64,000 nucleotides of DNA from an uncultured Allobosea sp. (GCF_945957345.1 NZ_CAMFKW010000018.1:1-64000), one strand, 5' to 3'. Counted from the stretch's first letter, positions 27,938-36,810 are shown. Made by a program: numbers and translations. Notes: a model not told the origin generated them from the sequence alone.

Positions 27938-28537
27938 TCAGCGGATCTGCTGCCCGACGACGCTGGCTTCGAGGCCGATCGTGAGCTTGTCGGTGACGGC
28001 CCAGAGCACGCCGGCGCGCGCCTCGGGCCGCACGGCGATATCGCTGCGGCTGAAGGGCGAGGAGACATTGGTGGCGCCATAGCGCCAGGTCTCGTTGGCT
28101 GCGCTCAATCCTGCCGAGGTGTAGAGCATGACGTCGGGCGTCACAAGAACTCCGGCCTGAACCCTGAAGGCGCCGGCGAGGTCGCGCGTGAAGGCGGCGT
28201 TGCCGAAGCTTGGATAGCCGTAGCCGCCGACGGCAGGCGCATAGTCGATCGCGCCGGCGATGCCGTAGACGAAATTGCCCTCACGTCGCATCGTTCCGGC
28301 CTCCAGCCCGATCGTCGGGCCGGCGCTGGTGCGCATATGCTTGCCGCTGGTGACCTGGAAACCAGAGGAAATCCGGGCATAGGACCCCTCCCATTTCGGC
28401 GAAAGGCTGGGGGCGTCCCAGGCGAAGGAAGGCAGCGGCGCGAAGCCGGACAGGGGCAGGAAGGCCTGTGCCTGCGCCGATGCGCCCGCGCCCATGAGAG
28501 CGGCGAGCGTCGCGGCGGAAAGAAGCGGAAGTCTCAC
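27938..28537 (-). CDS. Small outer-membrane beta-barrel protein
   Basis: From the GTG at 28537, which has an AGGA site, the protein has 199 residues and begins with a signal peptide (LPLLSAATLAALMGAGASAQAQA). The rest shows amphipathic strands with GLEAGTMRREGNFVYGIAGAIDYA and AGVLVTPDVMLYTSAGLSAA, typical of Omp25/LomR-like eight-stranded barrels of Rhizobiales. It ends in VVGQQIR rather than an aromatic residue. The specific role is unknown; it may be structural. It is convergent with parC. Confidence 0.78.
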   Translation of the reverse strand: MRLPLLSAATLAALMGAGASAQAQAFLPLSGFAPLPSFAWDAPSLSPKWEGSYARISSGFQVTSGKHMRTSAGPTIGLEAGTMRREGNFVYGIAGAIDYAPAVGGYGYPSFGNAAFTRDLAGAFRVQAGVLVTPDVMLYTSAGLSAANETWRYGATNVSSPFSRSDIAVRPEARAGVLWAVTDKLTIGLEASVVGQQIR

Positions 28538-28632
28538 GTCGAAAGCGTCCTCGCGACAGCGTGCCCCGTCGGAAGCTAGCATGGAGCGTGGCGAATGTCG
28601 CGGTTTTGTGGCGCGTCGGCCGCCGCCGCTGC

Positions 28633-29655
28633 TCAGGAGATCTTGGTCCTGAGCTTGAGGAAGCGCAGCGTCCGCTCTGCCGTCGCGAGATCGAGCTTCT
28701 CGTAGGCGTCGACATCGTCGTCGACGTCGCGCGAGGAGAAATAGAGGCGCCGCGCCCGCAATTGCAGGATGGCGCGGAAGGCCGTGGCGCCGATGCCGAG
28801 CGAGCGGCAGGCGACGGCAATGCCGCTGGAATCGCGCTGCATCAGCACGCGCAACGCCTGCTCGATCGAGATGCCGGCGATCTCCGCCAGCACTTGCGAG
28901 AGGTGATAGGCGCGATCCTCGTCAGCGAGCATGGTGAGCACGTCGTCAACCTCGCGCACCTTCGCGGCAAGGTCGGAGAGCAGCAGCTTGACCTCGAGAC
29001 GCTGCTGGCGGGCCTGCCGAGCGAGCGAGACGCTCGCTTCGGTGGCGGGAGCGGAACCGCCGCCGTCGGAGAACTGCTCGACGATACGCAGCACGCGCTG
29101 CGCCCGGTTCGGAGCGAGGTCGGAACGACGGGCGAGCGCGTCGGTGATGGCGGCATCGCCCTCGCCGCGCTCGAGCAGCCGGTCGAAGCCGCGATCCGAG
29201 AAGGCCGCTCCTTCATTGGCGCTGACGGTGTGTAGAACCTTTTGGTCGCCGCGCTCGACGAGGATGTCGGTGACGCTTTCGGACAGGCGCGCACGCTCGG
29301 CGATGGCGACGAGATGCTGCTGCGACTGGCTGACCGCGATGGCGGCGAGATCGGTATCGGTCAGGACCGGCGAGAGCGACAGAACCAGCCGCGCCACCTC
29401 GGCATTACCATCGCCGCCGAGCGTGACGGCAACATTATGCGGCAGGGTCGGCAGGGTGGCGACGCGGGCGGCATAGCCCTTGCGATCCTCGTCGCCGAGA
29501 TGGCTGAGCGAGCCGGCCGCGATTTCCCCGTAATGCTCCTTCACGGCCTCGTTCGGGTCGTGATCGAGCAGGAACAGGTCCGTGACGGCATGGAGGAGCT
29601 GCCGGCGCGAATCCGACGACATGTCAGCCGGCATTCGGGTCAGATTACGCAGCAT
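28633..29655 (-). CDS. DUF2336 domain protein
   Basis: 340 residues from ATG 29655, which has a GGGGG site; the frame open to 29742 is not needed. It is almost entirely helical with repeats rich in Asp, Arg, Leu and Ala (DLFLLDHDPNEAVKEHYGEIA, ERARLSESVTDILVERGDQKVL, HTVSANEGAAFSDRGFDRLLERG), matching my memory of the DUF2336 HEAT-like family, common in Rhizobiales. No enzyme motif or membrane segment is seen. Members are thought to be cytoplasmic scaffolds or regulators, but the role is not established. Confidence 0.82.
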   Translation of the reverse strand: MLRNLTRMPADMSSDSRRQLLHAVTDLFLLDHDPNEAVKEHYGEIAAGSLSHLGDEDRKGYAARVATLPTLPHNVAVTLGGDGNAEVARLVLSLSPVLTDTDLAAIAVSQSQQHLVAIAERARLSESVTDILVERGDQKVLHTVSANEGAAFSDRGFDRLLERGEGDAAITDALARRSDLAPNRAQRVLRIVEQFSDGGGSAPATEASVSLARQARQQRLEVKLLLSDLAAKVREVDDVLTMLADEDRAYHLSQVLAEIAGISIEQALRVLMQRDSSGIAVACRSLGIGATAFRAILQLRARRLYFSSRDVDDDVDAYEKLDLATAERTLRFLKLRTKIS

Positions 29656-29734
29656 GAGGCCCCCCACGGCAAAGCAGTGGTGGCACTCTGTGCAGATACG
29701 GCTTGATTTACTCTTAAGGCGGCAGCGTTCGACT

Positions 29735-29768
29735 CTGAACAACGGGGCGATGGCGCCCCGTTGTTCAG
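29735..29768. other. Perfect 15-bp hairpin upstream of DUF2336 gene
   Basis: 29735-29749 (CTGAACAACGGGGCG) is exactly complementary to 29754-29768 with an ATGG loop. It lies about 80 bases upstream of the DUF2336 start and about 100 beyond the UxaA-like gene's stop in the direction of transcription. No T-run is adjacent, so it may be a T-less terminator, a 5'-UTR structure or a protein-binding site. Confidence 0.6.
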
Positions 29769-29869
29769 CCCGTGGTGGACTTGCTGCTCGTTAGCGGCAA
29801 GTGATGTAGATTATGCAACTAAAGGTTGTTATTTTCTTACCGCCGCCTGCCGGATTGCGCTTCGTTTGC

Positions 29870-31069
29870 TCAAGCCGCCGGCAGGCAGGCGGGTCCGAGC
29901 GGCTCGAAGCTCTTATAGGTCAGGATGAATTCCTGATGGCCGAGCTCTTCCGACTTCGTCCGGCCGCCCTGGCCAAGCGAGACGACGAGGTCGCGGATTT
30001 CCATGCCGACCTCGTCGAGCCCGGCGCGTCCTTCGAGGATGCGCCCGGCATCGACATCCATGTCCTCGGACATCCGGCGATAGGTCTCGGGGTTCGCGCA
30101 GATCTTCACCACCGGCGAGATCGCCGAGCCGACGACCGAGCCGCGTCCCGTCACGAACAGCACGCAATGCGCCCCACAGGCGATCAGCTCCGCGATCTCG
30201 GCATTGTCGTTGATGTTCGGGAAGCCGAAGCGGACCTCGCCATCCGGGACAACGTCGAGCAGATAGAGCCCGCCATGCGGCGGCACGTCGCCGGGCTTGA
30301 TCAGGCCGGAGATCGGCGAGGCGCCCGATTTGGCATAGGCGCCCATCGATTTCTCCTCGATGGTCGAAAGCCCGCCTTCGGCATTGCCCGCGGCGAAGGA
30401 GCCATAGCCCAGCGTCGCGTAATAGCGCGCCGCCTTGGCCACGGATTTCTCCAACTCCAGGCCAAGCTCGGGCGTGATCGCGCGCGCCGCCATGATGTGC
30501 TCGCAGCCGATCAGTTCGCCGGTTTCCTCGAAGATGCAGGCGGCGCCCTCAGCGATGAGCTGGTCGAATGCGCGACCGGCTGCCGGATTTCCGGTGATGC
30601 CGGAGGTGCCGTCCGAGCCGCCGCAGACCGTGCCGACCACGAGTTCGGACACCGCCATCGGCACCGTCTCCTGCGCGTCGAGCAGGGCGCGCTGCTCCTC
30701 GACCCAGGCGCGGCCCTCGCGGATCGAGGCGCGGGTGCCGCCGGTGCCCTGGATGATGAGCGTCTTCACCGGCCGGCCCGTAGCGCGCACCGCCCGCTCC
30801 AACGCGTATTTGTTGAAGCTCTCGCAGCCGAGCGAGACCAGCAGCACCGCCCCGACATTCGGATGGGTGCAGAGCTGCTCCATCATCCGCTCGGCATAAG
30901 GGTTCGGATAGCAGCCGGGAAAGCCGATGGCGTGGACGCCTTCCTCGCGCCAGGGCAGGGCGATCTCGCGCGCGACATGGTGGGCGCATTCGACGAGATA
31001 GGCGACCGCGACGGTGTTGCGGATGCCCTTGCGCCCGTCGGACCGGAGATAGCCGCGCATCGTGCTCAT
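29870..31069 (-). CDS. UxaA-family dehydratase/lyase, large subunit
   Basis: 399 residues matching the large domain of altronate/galactarate dehydratases and (R)-sulfolactate sulfo-lyase: GYLRSDGRKGIRN near the N-terminus, GFPGCYPNPYAERMM, LVSLGCESF, GGTRASI, VCGGSDGTSGITGNPA and EETGELIGCEH. It should remove water (or sulfite) from an acidic hydroxy compound using a metal centre. It overlaps the gene for its small SAF subunit by four bases (ATGA), so the two halves form one enzyme. The preceding RraA-like gene completes the operon. Substrate is not determinable; altronate, galactarate and sulfolactate are all possible. Confidence 0.85.
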   Translation of the reverse strand: MSTMRGYLRSDGRKGIRNTVAVAYLVECAHHVAREIALPWREEGVHAIGFPGCYPNPYAERMMEQLCTHPNVGAVLLVSLGCESFNKYALERAVRATGRPVKTLIIQGTGGTRASIREGRAWVEEQRALLDAQETVPMAVSELVVGTVCGGSDGTSGITGNPAAGRAFDQLIAEGAACIFEETGELIGCEHIMAARAITPELGLELEKSVAKAARYYATLGYGSFAAGNAEGGLSTIEEKSMGAYAKSGASPISGLIKPGDVPPHGGLYLLDVVPDGEVRFGFPNINDNAEIAELIACGAHCVLFVTGRGSVVGSAISPVVKICANPETYRRMSEDMDVDAGRILEGRAGLDEVGMEIRDLVVSLGQGGRTKSEELGHQEFILTYKSFEPLGPACLPAA

Positions 31070-31380
31070 GCCGAGGCTCCCGCCTTGCGTTCGTCTTCGA
31101 GATGATAGGTCGGCGTGTAGTCGCTGCGCATGTTGTGAACATGGACATGCGCGGCGGGCGCGATCGCCTCGGTCGCGACGCCGATCGGCGCGCCGTATTT
31201 CAGGATTTTCTCGCCGGCCGCGATGACGCGCCGCGCGACCTTATGGGCGAGCGCGATGTCGCGATCGAGCACCGCCGGACCGGTGCCGGTCTCGATCGTC
31301 TCGCCGGCTTTGAGGCGAACCCGCGCGACGAGGACGTTATCGCGCGGATCGAGCAGGATGAGGCGCGGATCGTGGGTCAT
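31066..31380 (-). CDS. UxaA-family small subunit (SAF domain)
   Basis: 104 residues. It is a SAF domain as found at the N-terminus of UxaA/GarD or as the separate SuyA-like small subunit: LLDPRDNVLVARVRLKAGETI, IALAHKVARRVIAAGEKILKYGAPIGVAT and HVHVHNMRSDY, where the His residues fit the metal site. It is coupled to the large-subunit gene by ATGA and follows the RraA-like gene by 30 bases. Confidence 0.87.
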   Translation of the reverse strand: MTHDPRLILLDPRDNVLVARVRLKAGETIETGTGPAVLDRDIALAHKVARRVIAAGEKILKYGAPIGVATEAIAPAAHVHVHNMRSDYTPTYHLEDERKAGASA

Positions 31381-31410
31381 GATGAGCCGCCCTTCGAAGG
31401 AGGGATCACG

Positions 31411-32058
31411 TCAGAACTTGCCGTACTGCAGATAGGCCTTCTGCGGGTCGGTGCCGGCGAGGATCGCGGTGCGGACCTTGTTCTCGGCTGAGATCGCCGT
31501 CTCCGACTTGTCGAGGACCTCCTCGATGATCTCCACGGGGATGCGGACGACGCCGTCGCGATCGGCCAGGATATAGTCGCCCGGACGGATCCAGACCTCG
31601 CCGATCTTGATCGGCTCGTCGACCGCCTTGGGCAGCCAGGCGCCGACGATGTCGCGCGGCGTATAGGCCTTGAAATAGGCCTGGAAGCCCATCTCGACCA
31701 TGAACTCGGTGTCGCGCGAGAGCCCGTCGATGACGCAGCCGCGCACGCCCTTGTTCTTCAGCGTCTCGGCCGAGAGCTCGCCCATCAGCGCGATCTCGTT
31801 GGTGTTCGGCTGGCAGACCCAGACATGGCCGGGCTTGGCGGCGGAGAGCAGGCCGGTCCAGCCCAGCAGCGTCTCATGCGCGTCGAATTCGCCGGTCTTG
31901 CCCTCGACCGTGAAGGCGGGGCCAGCCAGCTTCTGGCCGGGCAGGAGGGGGCGCAATTCCGGCGGCAGGACGAAGTCCGTCAGGCCCATCGCCCGCATCG
32001 TGTCGTGGATGATGCCGGTATAGCAGCGCTCCAGCCTGTCGGTCAGTTCCTGGCTCAT
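31411..32058 (-). CDS. RraA-family protein (HMG/CHA aldolase-like)
   Basis: 215 residues. It has the RraA/4-hydroxy-4-methyl-2-oxoglutarate aldolase fold motifs: GPAFTVEG, then GHVWVCQP, ALMGELSAETLKNKGVRGCVIDGLSRD (the G-E-L and R-x-x-x-x-D residues that bind the metal and pyruvate enolate), and GDYILADRDGVVRIP. In this setting it is more likely a class II pyruvate aldolase or oxaloacetate decarboxylase than an RNase E inhibitor. It is the first gene of the operon with the UxaA-like subunits. A tandem ATG pair at 32061/32058 lies right after GGAGG; the second fits the spacing better. Confidence 0.85.
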   Translation of the reverse strand: MSQELTDRLERCYTGIIHDTMRAMGLTDFVLPPELRPLLPGQKLAGPAFTVEGKTGEFDAHETLLGWTGLLSAAKPGHVWVCQPNTNEIALMGELSAETLKNKGVRGCVIDGLSRDTEFMVEMGFQAYFKAYTPRDIVGAWLPKAVDEPIKIGEVWIRPGDYILADRDGVVRIPVEIIEEVLDKSETAISAENKVRTAILAGTDPQKAYLQYGKF

Positions 32059-32169
32059 CATTCCTCCGCTTCGGCCTCTGTTGCGGCTCCGCCGCCATGG
32101 CCGTTGCTGCCAGAGTGTCGGGCGGAGAGGAGTGCGGCAAGCGCGTTTTCTGCGCGTCGCGGATGCGTT

Positions 32170-32934
32170 TCAATCGGTTGAATCGTTCCGGTCGACGCGC
32201 TCCCAGCCTTGCGGCATCAGGCGCTCCTGCGGCAGGAAGCGCGATTTGTAGGCCATCTTCGGCGAACCATCGACCCAGTAGCCGAGATAGACATAGGGCA
32301 AGCCGAGGCGCCGCGCCCGGGCGACATGGTCCAGCACCATGAAGGTGCCGAGCGAGCGCAATTCCAGCCCGGGATCATAGACCGAATAGACCATGGAGAG
32401 CCCGTCCTTGAGCGTATCGGTCAGGGCCATGGCGAAGAGATCGCCCTGGCCCCGCCCGGTGAAGCCGGAATCGGGGCCGCGGCGGCGATATTCGATCAGG
32501 CTGGTCTCGACATGGGTGTCCTCGACCATCATCGCGAAATCGAGCGCCGACATCGTCGCCATGCCGCCATCGGGGTGGCGTTCGTCGAGATAGGAGCGGA
32601 ACAGAGAATAGTGCTCCGAGCGCGGCCGCGGCGGCAGGGCCTCGCCGATCAGGTCGCTGTTGCGGGCGAGCACCCGGCGGAAGCCGCGCGACATCCTGAA
32701 ACCGTCGACGCAGACGCGAACCGAAACGCAGGCACGGCAAATTTCGCAGGCCGGGCGATAGGCGATGCTTTGCGAGCGTCGGAAGCCACCCTGTGAGAGC
32801 ACATCATTGAGTTCGCGCGCTCGCGAGCCGACGAGATGCGTGAACACTTTCCGCTCCTCGCGCCCCGGCAGATAGGGGCACGTGGTCGGTGAGGTCAGGT
32901 AGAATTGCGGGGCATCCCGCAATGGGCGCGTCAC
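32170..32934 (-). CDS. bpt: Aspartate/glutamate leucyltransferase (arginyl-tRNA-protein transferase family)
   Basis: 254 residues, typical for bacterial Bpt/Ate. Conserved features: [24 protein letters not shown] with the N-terminal Cys, [23 protein letters not shown] with the Cys cluster, and [23 protein letters not shown]. It transfers Leu (Bpt) or Arg (Ate) from tRNA to acidic N-termini and feeds proteins to ClpAP by the N-end rule. The bacterial form is expected to be Bpt. It is divergent from nothing close; an RDD gene lies upstream on the same strand. Confidence 0.93.
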   Translation of the reverse strand: MTRPLRDAPQFYLTSPTTCPYLPGREERKVFTHLVGSRARELNDVLSQGGFRRSQSIAYRPACEICRACVSVRVCVDGFRMSRGFRRVLARNSDLIGEALPPRPRSEHYSLFRSYLDERHPDGGMATMSALDFAMMVEDTHVETSLIEYRRRGPDSGFTGRGQGDLFAMALTDTLKDGLSMVYSVYDPGLELRSLGTFMVLDHVARARRLGLPYVYLGYWVDGSPKMAYKSRFLPQERLMPQGWERVDRNDSTD

Positions 32935-33049
32935 GTCGGCTGGCTCCCCGGAAGCTTCCGACTCTCAATGTAACATCGGCCGCACCAGCAACAAGCATGG
33001 CGCGGCCGATCAGAGGTAGATTCGCGGTCTTTTGACCTGGCTCAACCCG

Positions 33050-33523
33050 TCAGGCGCGAACGACCACGAGCCCCGTCAGCAGGTCATGGCCCATGCGCCG
33101 GTCCTCGCGGGCGAAGCCGCAGGCGACGTCGACGAGCCAGAGCAGGAACGTGCCGGCCGCGACATAGAACAGCAGCGCATGCACCGCGGCGGCCAGTCCA
33201 TCGGGGCGCCCGCCGCTGGCGGTCTCGACCTTGAGGCCCGCGACGCGCATGCCCCAGGTCGATTGCTTGCGCCCGCCGATCGTCAGCGCAGCATAGCCGA
33301 GCGCGGTCGCCACGGTGGCGACCGGGATCAGAAGCCATGTCGCGCCGAAGGTGACGACGCCGAGCACGGCCAACAGAACCAGGACCAGCCAGCCCAGGAA
33401 GAACAGCACGACGATGTCGACGAGCCAGGCGAACAGCCGCGATCCAAGAACGCCGCTGACGTTCTGGTAGGGACGCGGCTCCAGTGCCGTGATCGGCGGC
33501 TGGCCATAACGGGTATCGCTCAT
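33050..33523 (-). CDS. RDD-family membrane protein
   Basis: 157 residues. The RDD motif is visible as SRLFAWLVDIVVLFFLGWLVL, then further membrane segments (TWLLIPVATVATALGYAALTIGGRKQSTWGMRV, and AAAVHALLFYVAAGTFLLWLVDVACGF). About four helices. Function unknown; members are proposed ion or small-molecule transport partners. It is 57 bases downstream of ilvA on the same strand. Confidence 0.88.
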   Translation of the reverse strand: MSDTRYGQPPITALEPRPYQNVSGVLGSRLFAWLVDIVVLFFLGWLVLVLLAVLGVVTFGATWLLIPVATVATALGYAALTIGGRKQSTWGMRVAGLKVETASGGRPDGLAAAVHALLFYVAAGTFLLWLVDVACGFAREDRRMGHDLLTGLVVVRA

Positions 33524-33579
33524 CGGAACTTCGATCCTCCATCGGCGCGCGGAAACTGGCGCCGGGAGATAATGTTTGA

Positions 33580-34824
33580 TCAGCGGGCCGGTTCCGCAAG
33601 ACCTCGGGGGAGAATCCGCCGCGGCGCGAAGCCGTTCCTGGCGAGCGCATCCTCGATCGCGCGCGAATGCGCCGCACCGCGCGTTTCCACGGTGACGTCG
33701 AGCGTCACACCCTTGGCGGGCACATCAAGGAAGAGCCGGCCATGGCTGACCTCGAGGATATTGGCGCCTTCCTCGCCGAGCAGGCTGGCGATGCGGCCGA
33801 GCAGGCCCGGCCGGTCGCTGGTGGTCAGGCGGAAGGCGACGATGCGGTCGTCGCGCTCCAGTTCGCGCACCATGATCGCGGCGAGCAGGCGGGTGTCGAT
33901 ATTGCCGCCGGTGAGCACGAGTCCGACCTTGCGGCCGGCATAGCGCTCGGGCTCCTTCAGCATGGCGGCGAGGCCGGTCGCGCCGGCCCCTTCCGCAAGG
34001 CTGTGCTGAAGACTGGCATAAGCGTTCACGGCGCGCTCGATCAGGTCCTCGCCGACGAGCACGATGTCGCCGACGAGCCTCGCGATCACCGGCAAGGTGA
34101 GCTGGCCGACGGTCTTCACTGCGATGCCTTCTGCGAGCGTCGGGCCGCCGATCGGCTGGTCTTCCATCCGCACGGCATTGAAGAAGGAGGGATAGAGCGC
34201 GGCTTCGACGCCGATCAGCTCGATGCCCGGCTTGATCGCCTTGGCTGCGACGGCGTTGCCGGCCATCAATCCACCGCCGCCGAGCGGGATGATGAGCGTG
34301 TCGAGATCGGGCGCATCGGCCAGCATCTCGCGCGCCAGCGTGCCTTGTCCGGCCATCACGGCCGCATCGTCATAAGGATGGACGAAGGTGAGCTGTTCGG
34401 CTCCGGCGAGTTCATGCGCCTTCTGGCTGGCTTCCGACAGCGTCTCTCCATGGAGCACGACGCGGGCGCCATGGGCGCGCGTGTTCTCGACCTTCACCAG
34501 CGGCGTCGTCTCGGGCATCACGATCGTCGCGGGAATGCCGAAGCGTTTCGCGTGATAGGCGACAGCCTGGGCGTGATTGCCGGCCGACATCGCGACGACG
34601 CCCCGCGCCCGCTCGACCTCGCTCAGCGTCAGCAGCTTGTTGACCGCGCCGCGCTCCTTGAAGGAGGCGGTCGCCTGCATGTTCTCGTGCTTCACCAGCA
34701 CGGTCGCGCCGGTCAATTCGGACAGACGTGGCGCCGGTACCAGCGGCGTACGCAGCACATGTCCGGCGATCCGCCCGGCCGCGGCGTCGATATCCTCGGG
34801 GGTAATCGCGAAGCTTTCGCTCAT
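33580..34824 (-). CDS. ilvA: Threonine ammonia-lyase with C-terminal ACT domain
   Basis: 414 residues. The PLP Lys lies in ATASFKERGAVNK, and phosphate-binding Gly-rich IPLGGGGLMAG is present. The C-terminal domain (about 330-410, DRPGLLGRIASLLGEEGANILEVSHGR) is a single ACT domain, so it is the shorter type closer to TdcB plus ACT than to E. coli IlvA with two ACT-like domains. It converts threonine to 2-oxobutanoate for isoleucine or catabolism. It follows an orphan branched-chain amino-acid-type permease by 39 bases, which fits isoleucine metabolism. Confidence 0.93.
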   Translation of the reverse strand: MSESFAITPEDIDAAAGRIAGHVLRTPLVPAPRLSELTGATVLVKHENMQATASFKERGAVNKLLTLSEVERARGVVAMSAGNHAQAVAYHAKRFGIPATIVMPETTPLVKVENTRAHGARVVLHGETLSEASQKAHELAGAEQLTFVHPYDDAAVMAGQGTLAREMLADAPDLDTLIIPLGGGGLMAGNAVAAKAIKPGIELIGVEAALYPSFFNAVRMEDQPIGGPTLAEGIAVKTVGQLTLPVIARLVGDIVLVGEDLIERAVNAYASLQHSLAEGAGATGLAAMLKEPERYAGRKVGLVLTGGNIDTRLLAAIMVRELERDDRIVAFRLTTSDRPGLLGRIASLLGEEGANILEVSHGRLFLDVPAKGVTLDVTVETRGAAHSRAIEDALARNGFAPRRILPRGLAEPAR

Positions 34825-34863
34825 GCTCAGTCTCGATTCCGTCGGGAGGCGAAGGAGAGGGCC

Positions 34864-36204
34864 TCACACGCGACGTGGCGTCAATTCGCCGTCGCCGAAA
34901 AAGCCGCCGGGGCGCCAGATCAGCACGATCGCGAGCAGCGAATAGACGGCGAGGTCGCGCTGCTCGATCGGCAGCGTCGCCGACCAGACGGCTTCGAAGG
35001 CGGCGATGAAGAGGCCGCCCAAAGCCGCGCCGCTGACCGAGCCGATGCCGCCGAGGATCGCCGCGACGAGCGCCTTCAGGCCGAGTGAGAAGCCGCCGGC
35101 GAAGCCCATGCCGCCATAGATCACGGTGACGATGACGCCGGCGATGCCGCAGGCCGCGCAGGCGATGATGACGGCGACGTCATGGACCGCGCGGGCATCG
35201 ACGCCGAACAGCGCTGCGGTCTTGGCATCATCAGACACCGCCCGCCAGGCGCGGCCATAGGCCGTGCGTCGGATCAGCATGACGACGCCGAGGGTTGTGC
35301 CGAGCCCGATCAGCGCCAACGCCAATGCGAGCGGGTTCAGCGTGACCACGAAATTGCCGGCATGAGCGAGCGCGATCGGCGTGTTGAAGACGGGCGGCAG
35401 CCAGCGCAGTTCCGGCCCTTGCGCCAGCCGGAGATATTCCGACATCGCGATGGCGAGCCCGATCGTAGCGATCAGCATCTGCTGGCCGGTGGCGCGTTCG
35501 AGATGGCGCAGCACGAAACGGCCCATGGCGAAGCCGTGCAAGGCGCAGACGGCGATCGCGACGGTGAAGGCGACGACCAGGCCCGAGATTGGCGTCGAGA
35601 CCGAAAGCGAAAGCAGCAGCGCCACGCCGACGACCGAAGCGAGCGCCCCCAGCGCCGCGAATTCGCCGAAGCTCAGGATGATCCGTCCGGTCAGGCCGTA
35701 GACCAGGGCATAGGCCGCCGCGAGCATGCCGTAGATCGCCGCCGAGGGCAGGGCGCCCAAGCCCTGCTGCAGGCCATAGGCGAGGCTGGCCGGGATCGCC
35801 GGCAAGGTCTCGGCCGAAGGTTCTGCCGGGTCGGGCGGCGGCGAGGCCCGGTCCTCCAGATAGAAGCGCCGCAGCAGGTAGAAGCTCGCATCGCCCATCG
35901 GCCGCCCGTCCGAGGCGATGCCGACGAGTGCTCCGCGGCTCGGCCCCGTGCCTTCGCTGGCGAACAGGCAGTCGATGCTGCGGTGGCGCGACAGGCCGTC
36001 GCCGAGCTGGACCCGGTAGAGCAGCCTGAGGGCGCGCGGCACCGGCCCCTTGGTGGTCCGTTCGATCTCGATATGGGCATTCGGCGGATTGAGCGGCGGG
36101 ATGGCCTGCCGGCAGAGCCGCATCTGGTCCGTATCGAAATCGGCACCGCAGCCCGCGAGGGCGAGTGTGACGACGGCCAGAATCGACAGGAGGAGCGGGC
36201 GCAT
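34864..36204 (-). CDS. LivH-like ABC permease with lipoprotein-like N-terminal domain
   Basis: 446 residues from ATG 36204. The first 22 residues form a lipoprotein signal with lipobox LALAGC; about 110 residues of soluble domain follow (DTDQMRLCRQAIPPLNPPNAHIE, TLPAIPASLAYG). From residue about 130 on it is a branched-chain amino-acid permease of the LivH/BPD_transp_2 family (GLTGRIILSFGEFAALGA, YGRAWRAVSDDAKTAALFGVD, GGIGSVSGAALGGLFIA). This N-terminal extension is not part of ordinary LivH (about 290-310 residues). No livM, livG, livF or livJ is adjacent; ilvA follows by 39 bases. The longer frame to 36513 reads through a palindromic repeat and is rejected. Confidence 0.82.
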   Translation of the reverse strand: MRPLLLSILAVVTLALAGCGADFDTDQMRLCRQAIPPLNPPNAHIEIERTTKGPVPRALRLLYRVQLGDGLSRHRSIDCLFASEGTGPSRGALVGIASDGRPMGDASFYLLRRFYLEDRASPPPDPAEPSAETLPAIPASLAYGLQQGLGALPSAAIYGMLAAAYALVYGLTGRIILSFGEFAALGALASVVGVALLLSLSVSTPISGLVVAFTVAIAVCALHGFAMGRFVLRHLERATGQQMLIATIGLAIAMSEYLRLAQGPELRWLPPVFNTPIALAHAGNFVVTLNPLALALALIGLGTTLGVVMLIRRTAYGRAWRAVSDDAKTAALFGVDARAVHDVAVIIACAACGIAGVIVTVIYGGMGFAGGFSLGLKALVAAILGGIGSVSGAALGGLFIAAFEAVWSATLPIEQRDLAVYSLLAIVLIWRPGGFFGDGELTPRRV

Positions 36205-36238
36205 GCGAGCGCAACGGTAGCGCCTGCGGGGCCGCGCT

Positions 36239-36372
36239 GTCATCCCGTGCGCGGTGCGGCGCGAAGCGGTGCGCCGCAGACACGGGACCGTCTGCAGAAA
36301 AAGGCGCCTTTTTCGGAGCACGATCCCGCATCTGCGCAGCGACATTGCATGTCGCAGCGCGTGCGGGATGAC
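36239..36372. repeat. Palindromic intergenic element, family B copy 1
   Basis: The 134-bp element opens with GTCATCCCGTG and closes with GCGGGATGAC. Left half: CCCGTG...CACGGG encloses GCGGCGC/GCGCCGC. Centre: the 18-base perfect palindrome GAAAAAGGCGCCTTTTTC. Right half: ATCCCGC...GCGGGAT encloses GCGACAT/ATGTCGC. It lies between the LivH-like and YqeY genes. Two related copies are at 36811 and 40218. Confidence 0.85.
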
Positions 36373-36406
36373 CTTTCGGCTGGCGTATCGGCGACGGACC
36401 GATCGA

Positions 36407-36778
36407 TTAGTCCGAACTGCCCGCGTTGAGGTAGCGACCCAGGATCTGAGCCTCCTCCGCCAGTTCCTGAGCCTTGTCGGCGCGGCCGAGACGTCGATAG
36501 TCCTCCGCCGCATCGTTTTGGGCCCGGATTTCGGCCTCGATCAGTTCACGAATATCGTCACGGCTCAGCGCCTGGCGCGGAACCTCGACGGCGCTGTCGC
36601 CGAAGGCATGAAAGACATACTTGTCATGCCGGTCTCCGACCGGGACGGCCTGCGCATTGTCGATCGCGGAGATCAGTCCGCGCAGGGTCGTCACCTCGGC
36701 GGTCTTTCGATCGCGCATCGCTATCCGCAGATCGGCCTTCAGCATGGCCAGGAAACCCTGGCTTTCATCCGTCGTCAT
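36407..36778 (-). CDS. Short GatB/YqeY-domain protein
   Basis: 123 residues from ATG 36778. The YqeY N-terminal half is clear (LKADLRIAMRDRKTAEVTTLRGLISAIDNAQ, DDIRELIEAEIRAQNDAAEDYRRLGR, ELAEEAQILGRYL). Usual YqeY proteins have about 150 residues; the C-terminal helical part that resembles GatB's tail is missing, so this is a short family member. YqeY proteins are linked to amidotransferase-type tRNA functions but lack a defined reaction. It is flanked on both sides by family B palindromes; frames extending into the upstream copy are false. Confidence 0.82.
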   Translation of the reverse strand: MTTDESQGFLAMLKADLRIAMRDRKTAEVTTLRGLISAIDNAQAVPVGDRHDKYVFHAFGDSAVEVPRQALSRDDIRELIEAEIRAQNDAAEDYRRLGRADKAQELAEEAQILGRYLNAGSSD

Positions 36779-36810
36779 ATCGAGACCATAGATGTTCCTG
36801 GGAGCGCGCT

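Noticed and set aside
36204..36513. Upstream extension of the LivH-like gene and likewise of the YqeY gene (to 36946)
   Set aside because: These N-terminal extensions are translations of family B palindromes and show related low-complexity residues; they are artefacts of open frames through the repeats.
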